DNA of 64,000 nt from Ovis canadensis (GCF_042477335.2 NC_091251.1:36782501-36846500), one strand, 5' to 3'; counted from the stretch's first letter, positions 1-11,895 are shown. Notes: generated by a model not told the origin, from the sequence alone. Numbers and translations: made by a program.

Positions 1-1648
1 GAAATGGTATAGACCTAACAGAAGCAGAAGATGTTAAGAAGAGGTGGCAAGAATACACAGAAGAACTGTACAAAAAAGAGCTTCACGACCCGGATAATCG
101 CGATGGTGTGATCACTCATCTAGAGCCAGACATCCTGGAATGTGAAGTCAAGTGGGCCTTAGAAAGCATCACTATGAACAAAGCTACTGGAGATGATGGA
201 ATTCCAGTTGAGCTGTTTCAAATCCTGAAAGATGATGCTGTGAAAGTGCTTCATTCAATATGCCAGCAAGTTTGGAAAACTCAGCAGTGGCCGCAGGACT
301 GGAAAAGGTCAGTTTTCATTCCAATCCCAAAGAAAGGCAATGCCAAAGAATGCTCAAACTACTGAATAATTGCGCTCATCTCACATGGTAGTAAAGTAAT
401 GCTCAAAATTTTCCAAGCCAGGCTTCAGCAATACGTGAACGGTGAACTTCTTGATGTTCACACTGGTTTTAGAAAAGGCAGAGGAACCAGAGATCAAATT
501 GCCAACATCTTCTGGATCATGGAAAAAGCAAGAGAGTTCCAGAAAAACATCTATTTCTGCTTTATTGACTATGTCAAAGCCTTTGATTGTGTGGATCACA
601 AAAAACTGTGGGAAATTCTGAAACAGATGGGAATACCAGACCATCTAACCTGCCTCTTGAGAAATCTGTATGCAGGTCAGTAAGCAACAGTTAGAACTGG
701 ACATGGAACAACAGACTGGTTCCAAATAGGAAAAGGAGTACGTCAAGGCTGTATATTGTCACCCTGCTTATTTAACTTCTATGCAGAGTACATCATGAGA
801 AACGCTGGACTGGAAGAAACACAAGCTGGAATCAAGATTGCCGGGAGAAATCTCAATAACCTCAGATATGCAGATGACACCACCCTTATGGCAGAAGGTG
901 AAGAGGAACTAAAAAGCCTCTTGATGAAAGTGAAAGAGGAGAGTGAAAAAGTTGGCTTAAAGCTCAACATTCAGAAAACGAAGATCATGGCATCCGGTCC
1001 CATCACTTCATGGGAAATAGATGGGGAAACAGTGGAAACAGTGTCAGACTTTATTTTGGGGGGCTCCAAAATCACTGCAGATGGTGACTGCAGTCATGAA
1101 ATTAAAAGACGCTTACTCCTTGGAAGAAAAGTTATGACCAACCTAGATAGCATATTCAAAAGCAGAGACATTACCTTGCCAACGAAGGTCCATCTAGTCA
1201 AGGCTATGGTTTTTCCAGTAATCACGTATGGATGTGAGAGTTGAACTGTGAAGAAGGCTGAGTGCCGAAGAATTGATGCTTTTGAACTATGGTGTTGGAG
1301 AAGACTCTTGAGAGTCCCTTGGACTGCAAGGAGATCCAACCAGTCCATTCTGAAGGAGATCAACCCTGGGATTTCTTTGGAAGGAATGATGCTAAAGCTG
1401 AAACTCCAGTACTTTGGCCACCTCATGAGAAAAGTTGACTCACTGTAAAAGACGCTGATGCTGGGAGGGATTGGGGGCAGGAGGAGAAGGGGACGACAGA
1501 GAATGAGATGGCTGGATGGCATTATGGACTCGATGGTCATGAGTCTGAGTGAACTCCGGAAGTTGGTGATGGACAGGGAGGCCTGGTGTGCTGCAATTCA
1601 TGGGGTCGCAAAGAGTCGAACACGACTGAGCGACTGAACTGAACTGAA
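1..1648 (+). mobile_element. BovB (RTE-type) LINE, 3' half
   Basis: The element runs from the window edge to the typical 3' end (GACTGAACTGAACTGAAGG). It encodes pieces of reverse transcriptase, including the palm motif LRYADDTTLMAE near 868-900 and the RQGCILSPCLFN block just before it. In-frame stops (for example after residue 85 of the first piece at 365) break the frame, so it is dead. The upstream part lies outside the window. Confidence 0.93.
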
Positions 1649-2005
1649 GGTTGATGATGTTGACTCCTACTTACCTCACTCACCAACCCATCAGAAGAAT
1701 GTCCATGAGCTGATCATGATCTCTTTTTACTATAAAACGTGTCACTATCTTCCCCTAGTTGGTACATTCGGTTTTGAAGGCTTGAACCTCTATGTCCCTC
1801 TTTGCCTGGCAAAATATAAAGCTATCCTTTTCTACTTCACCCAAAACTCTGTCTCTGAGATTTGATTTGGCACTAATGTACAGAGAACCTGAGCTTTCCT
1901 CATCGGATAAGAATGGACATATACTCTACATCAACAGTCCAGGTGTGTTGAAGTTGTCAGGACTGGATGAGGTCATACAGAGGCTTCTTTCTTCTCCATG
2001 TTCAG
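1649..2005. other. Unassigned sequence between two BovB copies
   Basis: No gene, SINE or LINE recognised in this unique-looking stretch. Confidence 0.5.
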
Positions 2006-2780
2006 GTGGAATCAAGACCGCCAGGAGAAATATCAGAAAGCAAAGAAGAACTAAAGAGCCTCTTGATGAAGGTGAAAGAGAAGAGTGAAAAAGCTGGCTT
2101 AAAACTCAATATTCAAAAAACTAAGATCATGGCATCCAGTCCCATCACTTCATGGCAAATAGATGGGGAAAAAGTGGAAACAGTGACAGACTTTATTTTC
2201 TTGGGCTCTAAAATCACTGCAGATGGTGACTGCAGCCATAAAATTAAAAGATGCTTGATCCTTGGAAAAAAAGCTATGACAAACCTAGACAGCATATTAA
2301 AAAGCAGAGATGTTACTTTGCCCACAAAGGTCCATATAGCCAAAACTATGGTTTTTCCAGGAGTCATGTATGGATGTGAGGGTTGGACCATAAAAAGGCA
2401 GAGTGTCAAAGAATTAATGCTTTTGAACTGTGATGTTGGAGGAGACTCTTGAGAGTCCCTTGGACTGCAAGGAGATCAAACCAGTCCATCCTAAAGGAAA
2501 TCTGTCCTGAATATTCATTGGAAGGACTGACGCTGAAGCTGAAACTCCAATATTCTGGCCACCTGATGTGAAGAGCCGATTCATTGGAAAAGACCCTGAA
2601 TCTACGAAAGATTGAAGGCAGGAGGAGAAGGGGACAACATAGGATGAGATGGTTGGATGGCATCACTGACTCAACAGACATGAGTTTGAGAAAAACTCCA
2701 GGAGATGGTGAAGACAGGAAAACTTGGTATGCTGCAGTCCATGGGGTTGCAAAGAGTCAGACATGACTGAGTGACTGAAA
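2006..2780 (+). mobile_element. BovB LINE 3' fragment
   Basis: BovB sequence from the GGAATCAAGACCGCCAGGAG region to the 3' end. The roughly 50 bases that carry the YADD motif are deleted between AGAAATATC and GAAAGCAAAGAAGAACTAAAG. More diverged than the copy at 1-1648, hence older. Confidence 0.9.
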
Positions 2781-3170
2781 TACGCTCTTCTCCAGATCTT
2801 TCAGCTAAGGGCAGCTGGACGTCTCTCCCCACTCCATGCAGCCTTCCACCCGCATTGCTGGTGGGAGATGTGGAATTTTATCCAAAGAAGCTGTTCCTAT
2901 GATCATATGTTATGTGTCTTTAGCTAACCTCAAAGTGCTATTTAATGCAGATCAAGGACTTGATCGGGGTTTGAATATCAGTGGTTTTCTCTGCTGCTTA
3001 TATTAATAGAAAGAAATGTTCTTACTGGCAAAGGCTTACTCTCCCCAGTAGCCCCCAAAGAGGGCGCTCTGGGCAATTCCCCACCCCTTCCTAACATGAC
3101 CTTGTTTTCTTATGGACCAAGATGCTCCGCCCACCCTGCTCTTCTTGGAAGCCAAGCCCCCTTTCATCTG

Positions 3171-3177
3171 TATAAGT
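3171..3177 (+). promoter_or_regulatory. BRB: TATA box of the brain ribonuclease gene
   Basis: TATAAGT lies about 70 bases upstream of the exon 1 donor site, which would place transcription start near 3200. GC-rich and CCACC-like sequence lies just upstream (3125-3160). The position agrees with RNase A family genes, where a short non-coding first exon follows a TATA-like box. The TSS is inferred, not seen. Confidence 0.55.
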
Positions 3178-3199
3178 TCCACATCCCTGGGATAGACTG

Positions 3200-4070
3200 A
3201 TTGCAGAAACTGCCTTCTTTCTCAGAGACAAAGCTAGAGACACAGGTAAGCAGCCCAAGAAGTGGTTTCAGGAGCTGCTTCTGCTTGAGGGTTTGAGAAG
3301 GGGGATCCAGGGTGAGTGAGACTAGCCTGAGAATCCGGCTGGGCAGACAGGGGCAGGGATCAGGGCTGGGGTCGGGAATGGAGCACGCAGGCTGCAGAGA
3401 GCCCTCAGGGCTGGAGAAGGAGAAGCCTCCAGGTTGGGGGAGGCTCGATTCTCTCTTAGGAACCCAATGGCATCCTTTATTGTGTGTTGTCAGACACAGG
3501 ACAGGGACTGAGTTTTCCTTGTGCTATAGGACAACAGGGTTCTGTCAACTGTGATCCTGGATGAATACTGGTGGTTATCTCAGGGAAGCCTGCAGTCCAT
3601 GGTGTCACAAAGAGTCAGACACGACTGAGCAATTGAACAACAACAACAATCTCAAGGATACAATGTGTCTTACTCAAAATCTGGCTTATTTATTTAATGA
3701 TTTATTCAAAAGGAACATCTAACTTGCCACGTGAATGCTGGGTACAAAGGTATTTTATTTTTCAAATATATTTCATATCAAAAGACTTTCTGTATTCAAA
3801 GACAAGGCTGCTAGGATTTTAGGTCATTTCTGGGGTCACCACCCAGAGGGGAGGACGACCCCTCTGTAGGGAGTGGGAGTCAAATGTTTGTGGGAAGAGT
3901 ATATGTGAGTGTCTCCTTACTTAGACAAACTCTTAGGAGGACGGACATCTTTCTGGTTGACTGTAAGCCAGGGAGGCTGCAGGTGGGAGCTGGGGTTCTC
4001 TTTCTAAGGCGATGCTTTTCCTCCTCTACCCTTTTTCCCTGGCAGGTTTCTCCAGGGGAGGGCGGTCATC
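3200..4070 (+). other. BRB: Non-coding exon 1, intron and 5'UTR of the brain ribonuclease gene
   Basis: Exon 1 appears to end at 3245 (CACAG) before a strong donor GTAAG at 3246. The acceptor is pyrimidine-rich and ends GGCAG at 4045, so the intron is 3246-4045 (800 bases) and exon 2 begins 25 bases before the ATG at 4071. One intron in the 5'UTR is the standard layout of RNase A genes. The intron carries a Bov-tA 3' remnant at 3588-3650. The exon 1 start is approximate. Confidence 0.7.
3588..3650 (+). mobile_element. Bov-tA SINE, 3' remnant
   Basis: GCAGTCCATGGTGTCACAAA, then GAGTCAGACACGACTGAGC, ending in (AAC)n. It lies inside the BRB intron. Confidence 0.85.
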
Positions 4071-4577
4071 ATGGCTCCGAAGTCCCTGGTCCTGTTGTCA
4101 CTGCTGGTCCTCGTGCTGCTGGTGTGGGTCCAGCCTTCCCTGGGCAAGGAATCTGCGGCCGCCAAGTTCCGGAGGCAGCACATGGACTCTGGCAGCTCCT
4201 CCAGCGGCAACTCCAACTACTGCAACCTGATGATGAAGCGCCGGAGGATGACACATGGACGATGCAAGCCAGTGAACACCTTTGTGCACGAGTCCCTGGA
4301 TGATGTCAAGGCCGTGTGCTCCCAGAAAAACATCACCTGCAAGAATGGGCAGCCCAACTGCTACCAGAGCAACTCCACCATGAACATCACAGACTGCCGC
4401 GAGACAGGCGGCTCTAAGTACCCCAACTGTGCCTACAAGACTAGCCAGAAGCAGAAATATATCACTGTGGCTTGTGAGGGAAACCCATATGTACCAGTCC
4501 ACTTTGATGGTGCGGTACTTTTACCTGCCACACCCCTACCCTCACTGCCACCTCCACACAAGCGCAGGCTTCTCTGA
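4071..4577 (+). CDS. BRB: Brain ribonuclease (RNase A family, secreted, with C-terminal extension)
   Basis: This is a 168-residue secreted pancreatic-type ribonuclease that cleaves RNA 3' of pyrimidines. Residues 1-25 are a leucine-rich signal peptide, and the mature chain begins KESAAAKF. Catalytic His12, Lys41 (CKPVNTF) and His119 (PVHFD) are present in mature numbering, with all eight cysteines of the RNase A fold. Three N-glycosylation sequons are visible at Asn62, Asn76 and Asn80. After the residue equivalent to the RNase A end (Val124) the chain continues for 19 residues, rich in proline and ending in basic HKRRLL. That tail is the hallmark of ruminant brain ribonuclease, as opposed to the pancreatic or seminal enzymes. 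The region at 31-34 is KRRR, so the seminal-RNase dimer cysteines are absent. The frame is intact. The start is the only ATG with a signal peptide and it follows a good splice acceptor. The ruminant species is uncertain because a few residues differ from the cattle protein as I remember it. Confidence 0.93.
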   Translation: MAPKSLVLLSLLVLVLLVWVQPSLGKESAAAKFRRQHMDSGSSSSGNSNYCNLMMKRRRMTHGRCKPVNTFVHESLDDVKAVCSQKNITCKNGQPNCYQSNSTMNITDCRETGGSKYPNCAYKTSQKQKYITVACEGNPYVPVHFDGAVLLPATPLPSLPPPHKRRLL

Positions 4578-4612
4578 CTTGAGGGCAGTAACTCAAGTTA
4601 GGTTTCTTATTC

Positions 4613-4653
<41 letters not shown>
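4613..4653. repeat. (CA)n microsatellite in the BRB 3'UTR
   Basis: About 20 CA units lie 36 bases after the BRB stop codon, inside the predicted transcript. The tract is likely polymorphic. Confidence 0.95.
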
Positions 4654-4655
<2 letters not shown>

Positions 4656-4819
4656 ATAACCACATGATTCCCTGACCTGAGGGTAATAACTCAAGCAAGT
4701 TAGGGCTCCTATCCAACCCACACATGTGCCCCTGGCCCGAGTCTTGCCCCTGTGTATTTTGGGGGGTGAGAAGAGGGTTGTGAGATGGGACCCATATTAA
4801 CCAAATCGCTGCTTCTTTC

Positions 4820-4825
4820 AATAAA
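4820..4825 (+). promoter_or_regulatory. BRB: Polyadenylation signal of BRB
   Basis: AATAAA lies 243 bases after the stop codon, followed by a GT-rich stretch near 4855-4875 (TTGGGTACTGTTTGTGTG). Together these form a plausible transcript end near 4840-4850. Confidence 0.75.
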
Positions 4826-4854
4826 ACACTCTTGCAACCACCTGAATTTGCCAT

Positions 4855-5917
4855 TTGGGTACTGTTTGTGTGATTGCTATCTTGCCAGGGGTGAGAAGTG
4901 TGAATGAGGTCATTTGTGCTGAGAGGCGAATGGAATCCTTAAATGCTACCTCTTCTAACTTTTGGTTCTCACTGCCCTAGGATAATTCCTTTCCTTGTAG
5001 GTTTCTTGATGTCCAATATAGTTTGAAATTGTGGGCGATTTTAGCTGGAAAGGATCTATAGCCTGGGACACTGTTATGCTTGGTGAGCTGAGAGAGGGTG
5101 AAACTCACATACAAAAATCTCTGAGATAGAAGGAAAGACTGTACAACCCAGGGGGAGACCCTGCTCCATCTTGGGATGGGGGGAGGTGAGTGTATGAAAT
5201 TATGACCCTAAATTTCCATTTTCTTTTTCTTTGACAGAGCCACTGCTAAGTCAGAAAGGTGGTCCTCTGTTACTTAAGTTAGAACCTTCCATTTAGGAGC
5301 TAGAAAGGACTTCAGACATCATCTAATAGGGGAAAGATAAGTAGATTTCAGCTTGTGGACCAACTCTAAGTGGAAATGCCTGTCTAGAATGTTGTAGAAA
5401 AATGCGTGAACAGTGACGTGATGGAGCAGGGGTCTCTACTGAGGGCTTGAGGGAGGGGAGGGTGTATGTGCCACCCATTGGCCATCCCTGACCGAATGAA
5501 ACCCCGGCCTTTTCCAGGAGGACACCCTGAGTCTTAGAGAGGTTAAGGGGCCTACTCCTGGTTGCTACTAGTTAGTGTCCGATTGAGACCAGACCCTGGG
5601 TGTCCTGACCTCCATGTCATTGCTCTTTCTGCTACTGGAGTCTCCTCAAGGAGGAAATCCCCTAGTCCCCCTCCTTCACTGAGAACTGTGGAGTCACAGC
5701 TTTCTCTGCCTGATCTTCTGGTGGCTCTTGCAAGCTGCCAGTGCACTTGGCTATGAGACTGCTTCTGACTACCCTTGCTCACATCACTGAGAAGACTAGA
5801 CTTGGCTTCTGTCAGTCTATAATCATTTCATTTGATCCTCTGTGTACACTTGTATCTGGCTCTAGACAAGGTCACAGAACTAGAGAAAGATCCTACTTCC
5901 AGCCAGTTTGACCAGTT
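4855..5917. other. Downstream flank of BRB, unassigned
   Basis: No coding frame with recognisable homology and no obvious repeat. Confidence 0.5.
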
Positions 5918-5926
5918 CTGTCATTG

Positions 5927-6142
5927 TGTGTTGTTGTTTAGTCGCTAAATTGTGTCTGACTCTTTGTGACCCCATGGACTGTAACCCACAAAGCTCTTCT
6001 GCCCGTGGGATTTCCCAGTCAAGAATACTTGAGTGGGTTGCCATTTATTTCCCTTTCCATGGAAATCTTCCAGTTCCAGAGACTGAACCTGTGTCTCCTG
6101 CATTGCAGGCCGATTCTTTACTGCTGAGCCACCCTAGGAAGC
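5927..6142 (-). mobile_element. Bov-tA SINE
   Basis: A full tRNA-derived SINE in antisense, flanked by the 9-base target-site duplication CTGTCATTG (5918-5926 and 6143-6151). Confidence 0.92.
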
Positions 6143-6167
6143 CTGTCATTGCGTTACTACTGAGCAT

Positions 6168-6168
<1 letters not shown>

Positions 6169-6197
<29 letters not shown>
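6169..6197. repeat. (CA)n microsatellite
   Basis: A perfect dinucleotide run just after the Bov-tA insertion. Confidence 0.95.
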
Positions 6198-6199
<2 letters not shown>

Positions 6200-6323
6200 A
6201 CTCCTGCAATTCCTTCAGTTAGCCAAAATAATGGGAGATACTTTAAAAAATCAATTCTTTCCTTATTACATTTCTTTGCAATGTAAAGCTGCTGTCTGTG
6301 AAATCCCCCAAACCACAGGTAGT

Positions 6324-7297
6324 AGTAGTAGTAGTAGTAGTAGTTCAGTCGCTCAGTCGTGTCCAAATCTTTGTGACCCCATGAGCTGCAGCACGCCAGG
6401 CCTCCCTGTCCATCACCATCTCCCGGAGTTCACTCAGACTCACGTCCATAGAGTCCGTGATACCATCCAGCCATCTCATCCTCAGTCGTCCCCTTCTCCT
6501 CCTGCCCCTAATCCCTCCCAGCATCAGAGTCTTTTCCACTGAGTCAACTCTTCGCATCAGGTGGCCAAAGTACTGGAGCTTCAGCTTTAGCATCATTCCT
6601 TCAAAGAAATCCCAGGGTTGATCTCCTTCAGAATGGACTGGTTGGATCTCCTTGCAGTCCAAGGGACTCTCAAGAGTCTTCTCCAAAACCATAGTTCAAA
6701 AGCATCAATTCTTTGGCTCTCAGCCTTCTTCACAGTTCAACTCTCACATCCATACATGACTACTGGAAAAACCATAGCCTTGACTAGACGGACCTTAGTT
6801 GGCAAAGAAATGTCTCTGCTTTTGAATATGCTATCTAGGTTGGTCATAACTTTTCTTTCAAGGAGTAAGAGTCTTTTAGTTTCATGGCTGCAGGCACCAT
6901 CTGCTGTGATTTGGGAGCCCCCCAAAATAAAGTCTGACACTGTTTCCACTGTTTCCCCATCTATTTCCCATGAAGTGATGGGACAGGATGCAATGATCTT
7001 CGTTTTCTGAATGTTGAGCTTTAAGCCAACTTTTTCACTCTCCTCTTTCACTTTCATCAAGAGGCTTTTTAGCTCCTCTTCACTTTCTGCCATAAGGGTG
7101 GTGTCATCTGCATATCTGAGGTTATTGAGATTTCTCATGGCAATCTTGATTCCAGCTTGTGTTTCTTCCAGTCCAGCGTTTCTCATGATGTACTCTGCAT
7201 AGAAGTTAAATAAGCAGGGTGACAATATACAGCCTTGACGTACTCCTTTTCCTATTTGGAACCAGTCTGTTCCATGTCCAGTTCTAACTGTTGCTTC
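6324..7297 (-). mobile_element. BovB LINE, 5'-truncated, with 15-base target-site duplication
   Basis: Antisense BovB from its 3' end to the reverse transcriptase region. It encodes NLRYADDTTLMAE and a 193-codon open piece (6737-7318) that includes the RQGCILSPCLFNFYAEYIM block. The target-site duplication CAAACCACAGGTAGT occurs at 6309-6323 and 7298-7312. The 3' tail is an (AGT)n microsatellite (6324-6343). Low divergence from the other copies and intact duplications suggest a fairly young insertion. Confidence 0.95.
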
Positions 7298-7483
7298 CAA
7301 ACCACAGGTAGTTACCACATAACAGTTGTCATAAGAACAAGGAACAGGCTAACTTTGCTCATCGTATCCTCACTTCAGAAAAGCTGTCAAACTGCATTTA
7401 AAGACCTAAGTATAAGGATGCCTAACACTATTGCACAGGTCCTTGGGAGCTCTGATGGAACGTCTCTTTATAATTGCTGTTAT

Positions 7484-7766
7484 AGGCTGAATTGAGTTCC
7501 CCCTGGATTTATATGTTCAAGCCCTGACTTCAGAAATGGGAGATGCATCTCAGAATATGATTGTATTTGAAGCTGTTGTTGTCCAGTCACTCAGTTGTGT
7601 CTGACTCTTTGCGACTCCGTGGACTGTACCCACCAGGATCCTCTGTCCATGAGATTCTCCAGGCAAGAATACTGAAGTCAGTGGACCCTAATCCACTGTG
7701 ACTGGTGTTCTTATAAAATGAGGAAATTTGAACACAGAGAGACTACACCAGGGGTGCCAGGCTGCT
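7484..7766 (+). mobile_element. Possible old LTR fragment (MaLR-like), split by a SINE
   Basis: The pieces GGCTGAATTGAGTTCCCC and ACTGGTGTTCTTATAA resemble a common ancient mammalian LTR type. They are separated by a Bov-tA fragment at about 7572-7680. The family call is tentative, and this is a degraded fossil. Confidence 0.35.
7572..7680 (-). mobile_element. Bov-tA SINE fragment
   Basis: Antisense 3' half of Bov-tA (CACTCAGTTGTGTCTGACTC, then AGATTCTCCAGGCAAGAATA). Confidence 0.85.
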
Positions 7767-8214
7767 GTGGCAAGTCATTGTCCCAGTCGGAAAAACAGGA
7801 AGTTGAGAGCTGGCTAGAAAGTGAGCTATTTGAGGATGTCTTTTTCAGAGAGCTAAAAAAGCTTTCCTTTAACCTTGTAATCATCCAAAGAGGAGATGGA
7901 CCTATTTTATGATGTATTAGGAATTTTTAAAGCCCCTTTTATATGTGTGTTTATATACTAAGAGCTAACACTAATCACTCTTATTAAATATTTCAGTTTT
8001 CTTGGTTGTTTTTTCCTCTCAGCTTAAAGATACTAGTGACCAGGTCTTTTTCACTTTTCTATAGCTGGTGATTTGCAGGGTGCCAGACAAAGTAGAGTTT
8101 GGTAGATTCTATAAATGAAAGTGAGTAATTATAGTATCTTATCTTAGTAAATGAGGTGTTGTTTATTTGCAAAGGTAAGTAATTTGCACAGGTAGTAAGT
8201 GATTGTACTAAAAT

Positions 8215-8790
8215 TGTTTTTTTTTTAATTTTTATTTTGAAATAATTTTAGAGGTACTAAACAGTTGCAAAAATGATACAAAGAATTCCTGTATATCATT
8301 TGTCTGTATTCTCTATACTATAATTTTTTTTCCTATTTGTTTTATTAGTCATATATTTATATACAGCTATATAATTTTTTTTCTGAATGTTTGAGAGTAT
8401 ATGATAGACATGTTTCCCCTTTCCTAAGTACTTCACTATACACTTTCTAAAAATAAGATCATTCTTTTTACAAGGGATTAAGAAGTATCCTTATCAAAAT
8501 CAGGAAATTTGAATTGAAACTCTACTATTATCTAATACTCAGACTATTCAACTTTCATCAGTTGCCGCACTAGCATATTTTACAACAAAGGAAAAAAGTT
8601 TTTTTCTTTCAGGATCCCATCCAGGCCCATACCTTGGATCTAGTCAGGACTTGTAGTCTCTTTTAATACATATTTCCTTTAATTCAGTCTTTGCCTTTCA
8701 TGATTGTGATGTTTTGATGCATATGTGCTTACTACTTTACAAAATGTCTTCAAGTTTGGACTTGTCTAACTTTTTCCCTTCATGATTAGA
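8215..8790 (-). mobile_element. Old L1 3' region (L1M-type), antisense
   Basis: Begins with a T-rich tract and TTTTGAAATAATTTTAGAGG, then GTTGCAAAAATGATACAAAG, and further on CAGGATCCCATCCAGGCC. This pattern is familiar from ancient mammalian L1 3' regions. Orientation and limits are approximate. Confidence 0.5.
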
Positions 8791-9410
8791 TTATGGTTAT
8801 GCTTTCAGTGTTTTTCTTTGGAAACCCACTTGTGTCAGGCCTTGTGCTAGAATCTGAGGCTCTAAAGATGCAAGCAACATCTCTTTTAGCCTTCATGACA
8901 ATGCTGCACTATTTCATGCCCATCAGATTGGCAAAAAAGAAGGTGCATGATACTTTCATGTTTTGCCAGAGACGGGACATTGGGACATCAAACCACACAT
9001 ACCATAGCTTCTGGTGAGAGAGGCAAATTATACAGTCAATGTTTCAGCTACATCTGTGAAACAAATTACCCCCAAACTTGGTGGCTCAAGACAATCATTT
9101 CTCATGCTCCCAGTGATCCAAGAGTTAAAGTACAGAGCAGGCAGCTTGTCTCTGTTCCAACGTCTGAGGCCGCAGCTGGGAGACTCTGAGGTTCAGAGCT
9201 GGAATCATCTGAAGACTCACTCACCCACATGTTTTTGAATGGTTCATGTTGCTTGATACCTTAGCTGGACTTGCTGGCTAGAACACTTATACAAGGCCTC
9301 CATGTGGTATCATCTTACTCACAACCTGATGACTGGGGCCAAGTGTGGGTGTCCCACAACAGAGAAGGAAAACCAGGCAGAAGTTGTCTCATCTGTTATG
9401 ACCTGGCTTT

Positions 9411-10090
9411 TTATTTATTTATTTTTGAACTTTTTATTTTGTATCGGGGTATAGCTGATTAACAATATTGCAATATTTTCAGGTGAACAGTGAAGGGACT
9501 CAGCCATACATATACATGTATCCATTCTACTCCAACACTTCCTATCCAGGCCACCACATAACAGGGAGCAGAGTTCCATGTGCTAGACAGTAGGTTCTTG
9601 TTCGTTATTCTTTTTAAATACAGCAGTGTGTTCATGACCTGCCCAAACTTCCTAACTATCCTTTCCCCCCAGCAAACATAAGTTCATTCTCTAAGTCTGT
9701 GAGTCTCTTTTTGTTTTGTAAGTAAATTCATTTGTATCATTTCTTTTCAGATCTCACATATAAGGGATGTCATATAATATTTTTCCTTCTCTGTCTGACT
9801 TCACTCAGCATGACACTCTCTAGCTCCATCCATGTTGCTGCAAATGGCATTATTTCATTTTTTAAAATGACTGAGTAATATTCCATTGTATATATGTATG
9901 TACCACATCTTCTTTATCCATTAGTCATCGATGAGTATTTATTAATAAGTTGCTTCCGTGTCTTGGTTATTGTAAACAGTGCTGAAATGAACACTGAGGT
10001 GCATGTATACTTTTGGATCAATTTTTTCTCTGAATACATGCTCAGGAGTGGAATTGCAGAATCACGTGGTAGCTCTATTTTTAGTTTTAT
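9411..10090 (-). mobile_element. L1 3' end, antisense (part of an L1/SINE chimera)
   Basis: Antisense L1: T-rich tail, 3'UTR and the end of ORF2, including the conserved CATCCATGTTGCTGCAAATG and AATATTCCATTGTATATATG. It stops at about 10090 and passes directly into an antisense SINE. A single 12/13-base duplication encloses both parts (ATGACCTGGCTTT at 9398-9410, ATGGCCTGGCTTT at 10388-10400). Confidence 0.88.
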
Positions 10091-10387
10091 TTATTTATTT
10101 TTGACTTCACTGTGTCTTTGTTGCTGCGCGTGAGCTTTCTCTAGTTGTGGGAAGTGGGGGCTACTCTAGTTGGGGTGTGAGAGCTTCTCATTGCAGTTGC
10201 TTCTCTTGTTGCAGAGCATGGGTTCTAGGGCCCACCAGTTTCAGTAGCTGCTGCTGGTGGGCTCAGTATTTGTGGCCCAGTGGCTTAGTTGCCCCAAAGC
10301 ATGTGGAATCTTGCTGGACGAGGGATGGAGCCCATGTCCCCTGCATTGGTTGGTGGATTCTCAACCACTGGACCATCAAGGAAGTCC
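10091..10387 (-). mobile_element. CHR-type tRNA SINE, antisense (part of the chimera)
   Basis: An A-tail read as TTTATTTATTTATTTTTG is followed by SINE body ending TCTCAACCACTGGACCATCA and GGAAGTCC, the reverse of the CHR-type 5' end. It abuts the L1 above with no L1 sequence on its other side. Confidence 0.8.
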
Positions 10388-10471
10388 ATGGCCTGGCTTT
10401 GGAAGTCATATAGTATTATTTTCACCCCATTCTATTCACTAGGAGGGGTTTTCTAAGACTAACCCATACTC

Positions 10472-10662
10472 TGATGCTGGGAGGGATTGGGGGCAGGAGG
10501 AGAAGGGGACGACCGAGGATGAAATGGCTGGATGGCATCACTGACTCGATGGATGTGAGTCTGTGTGAACTCCGGGAGTTGGTGATGGACAGGGAGGCCT
10601 GGCGTGCTGCGATTCATGGGGTTGCAAAGAGTCGGACACGACTGAGCAACTGAACCGAACTG
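10472..10662 (+). mobile_element. Short BovB 3' end
   Basis: The last ~190 bases of BovB, flanked by an 11-base target-site duplication AACCCATACTC (10461-10471 and 10663-10673). Strongly 5'-truncated. Confidence 0.92.
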
Positions 10663-10806
10663 AACCCATACTCAAGGAAAGGGAAGATTTTGATAGAGAA
10701 GACTATAAGTGTATGTAGAATGTGGACTATAAGTGTATGTTGATATGGACGTCTTTGAAAAATACAATCTGTTACAATCAAGTTGTGCACACAGAAGAAC
10801 AAAGAA

Positions 10807-10925
10807 CCAAATGGCAGCCCACGCCAGTGTTCTTGCCTGGAGAATCCCATGGACAGAGGAGCTGGCGGGCTTCAGTCTGCGGGGTTGCAAAGAGTCGGAC
10901 ACAACTTAGAGACTAAACAACATCA
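10807..10925 (+). mobile_element. Bov-tA SINE, 3' half
   Basis: CACGCCAGTGTTCTTGCCTG to AGAGTCGGACACAACTTAGA. Confidence 0.85.
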
Positions 10926-11895
10926 CCCAGTTATGCGAGGATTAAGTAGCAACCCACTACAGTTGCTCACTGACAGGGTACCCTGTGGGGAACTGAGGGC
11001 GATGAACAAGATAAGGCACTCTGTGCTCTGAATAAACGGGCCTTTGGATGGTTACATGTGTGTCTCAGGAGGAATTTCAATGACTCCAAATTCTTGCAGT
11101 TTCCCATACATAACAATCACTAAAATCACTAACTTTAGATGTCTGTTCTTTGTGATTAGCCATAATTTTTTTTTAACCAAGATGTATGCTTGACTGTCTG
11201 TATTCCCTAGCTATAAAAATCATATATAAATTGGCTCCTCCCCTACCTCTTTGGAGCAGTTACTCAGAGCTAACTGAGCTGCTGTCTCCCAGGCTCTAGT
11301 ATTCAGTAAAATCATGAATACAACTTAAACTCACAGTTCTTATGCTGCTTTTTTTTTTTCCTTTCAGTTGACAAGTTTGGAGAAAATATGACAAAATTTG
11401 GTAAAAGTAATAGATCTTGGTAAAAATTTTCCCGCATGTGTGCACAGAGAAATGTATAAAGATATCATTGCAACATTGATTGTTAGAGTGGAAATTTGGG
11501 AATGTTCCAAATATCCATGAACAAACTATTGATAAATAAATAATGATTTGTTAATACAAAGAAACAATACATCAGGAAAAATAAAAGAACAAGAAAGATA
11601 CATTTTTATATATATGAATGATGAGTTCCAAGTTTCTTTCTGAGGTGTAGTTTTATTGTTTCTGTGGAGCTGAAGGCCTAACACTCAAAATGGCCTCCAA
11701 CCTTCAGCCCTTTGGTCAATTTGGGAATGCACTACTGTTTCTTCTTTGTGATTGCTAGCTCAGACTGTTTCTTGTGACTTCTTTCCTCTTCACATCAGTC
11801 ATAAGGACCTTTATACATTTCCTGAACAATTAATAAGCATCTGTGTCTTCAGAAGGGAAAATAATCCAAAATTTGGAAATGGACAAAAGAGATTT
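10926..11895. other. Unassigned, AT-rich
   Basis: No gene or clear repeat recognised. Confidence 0.4.
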
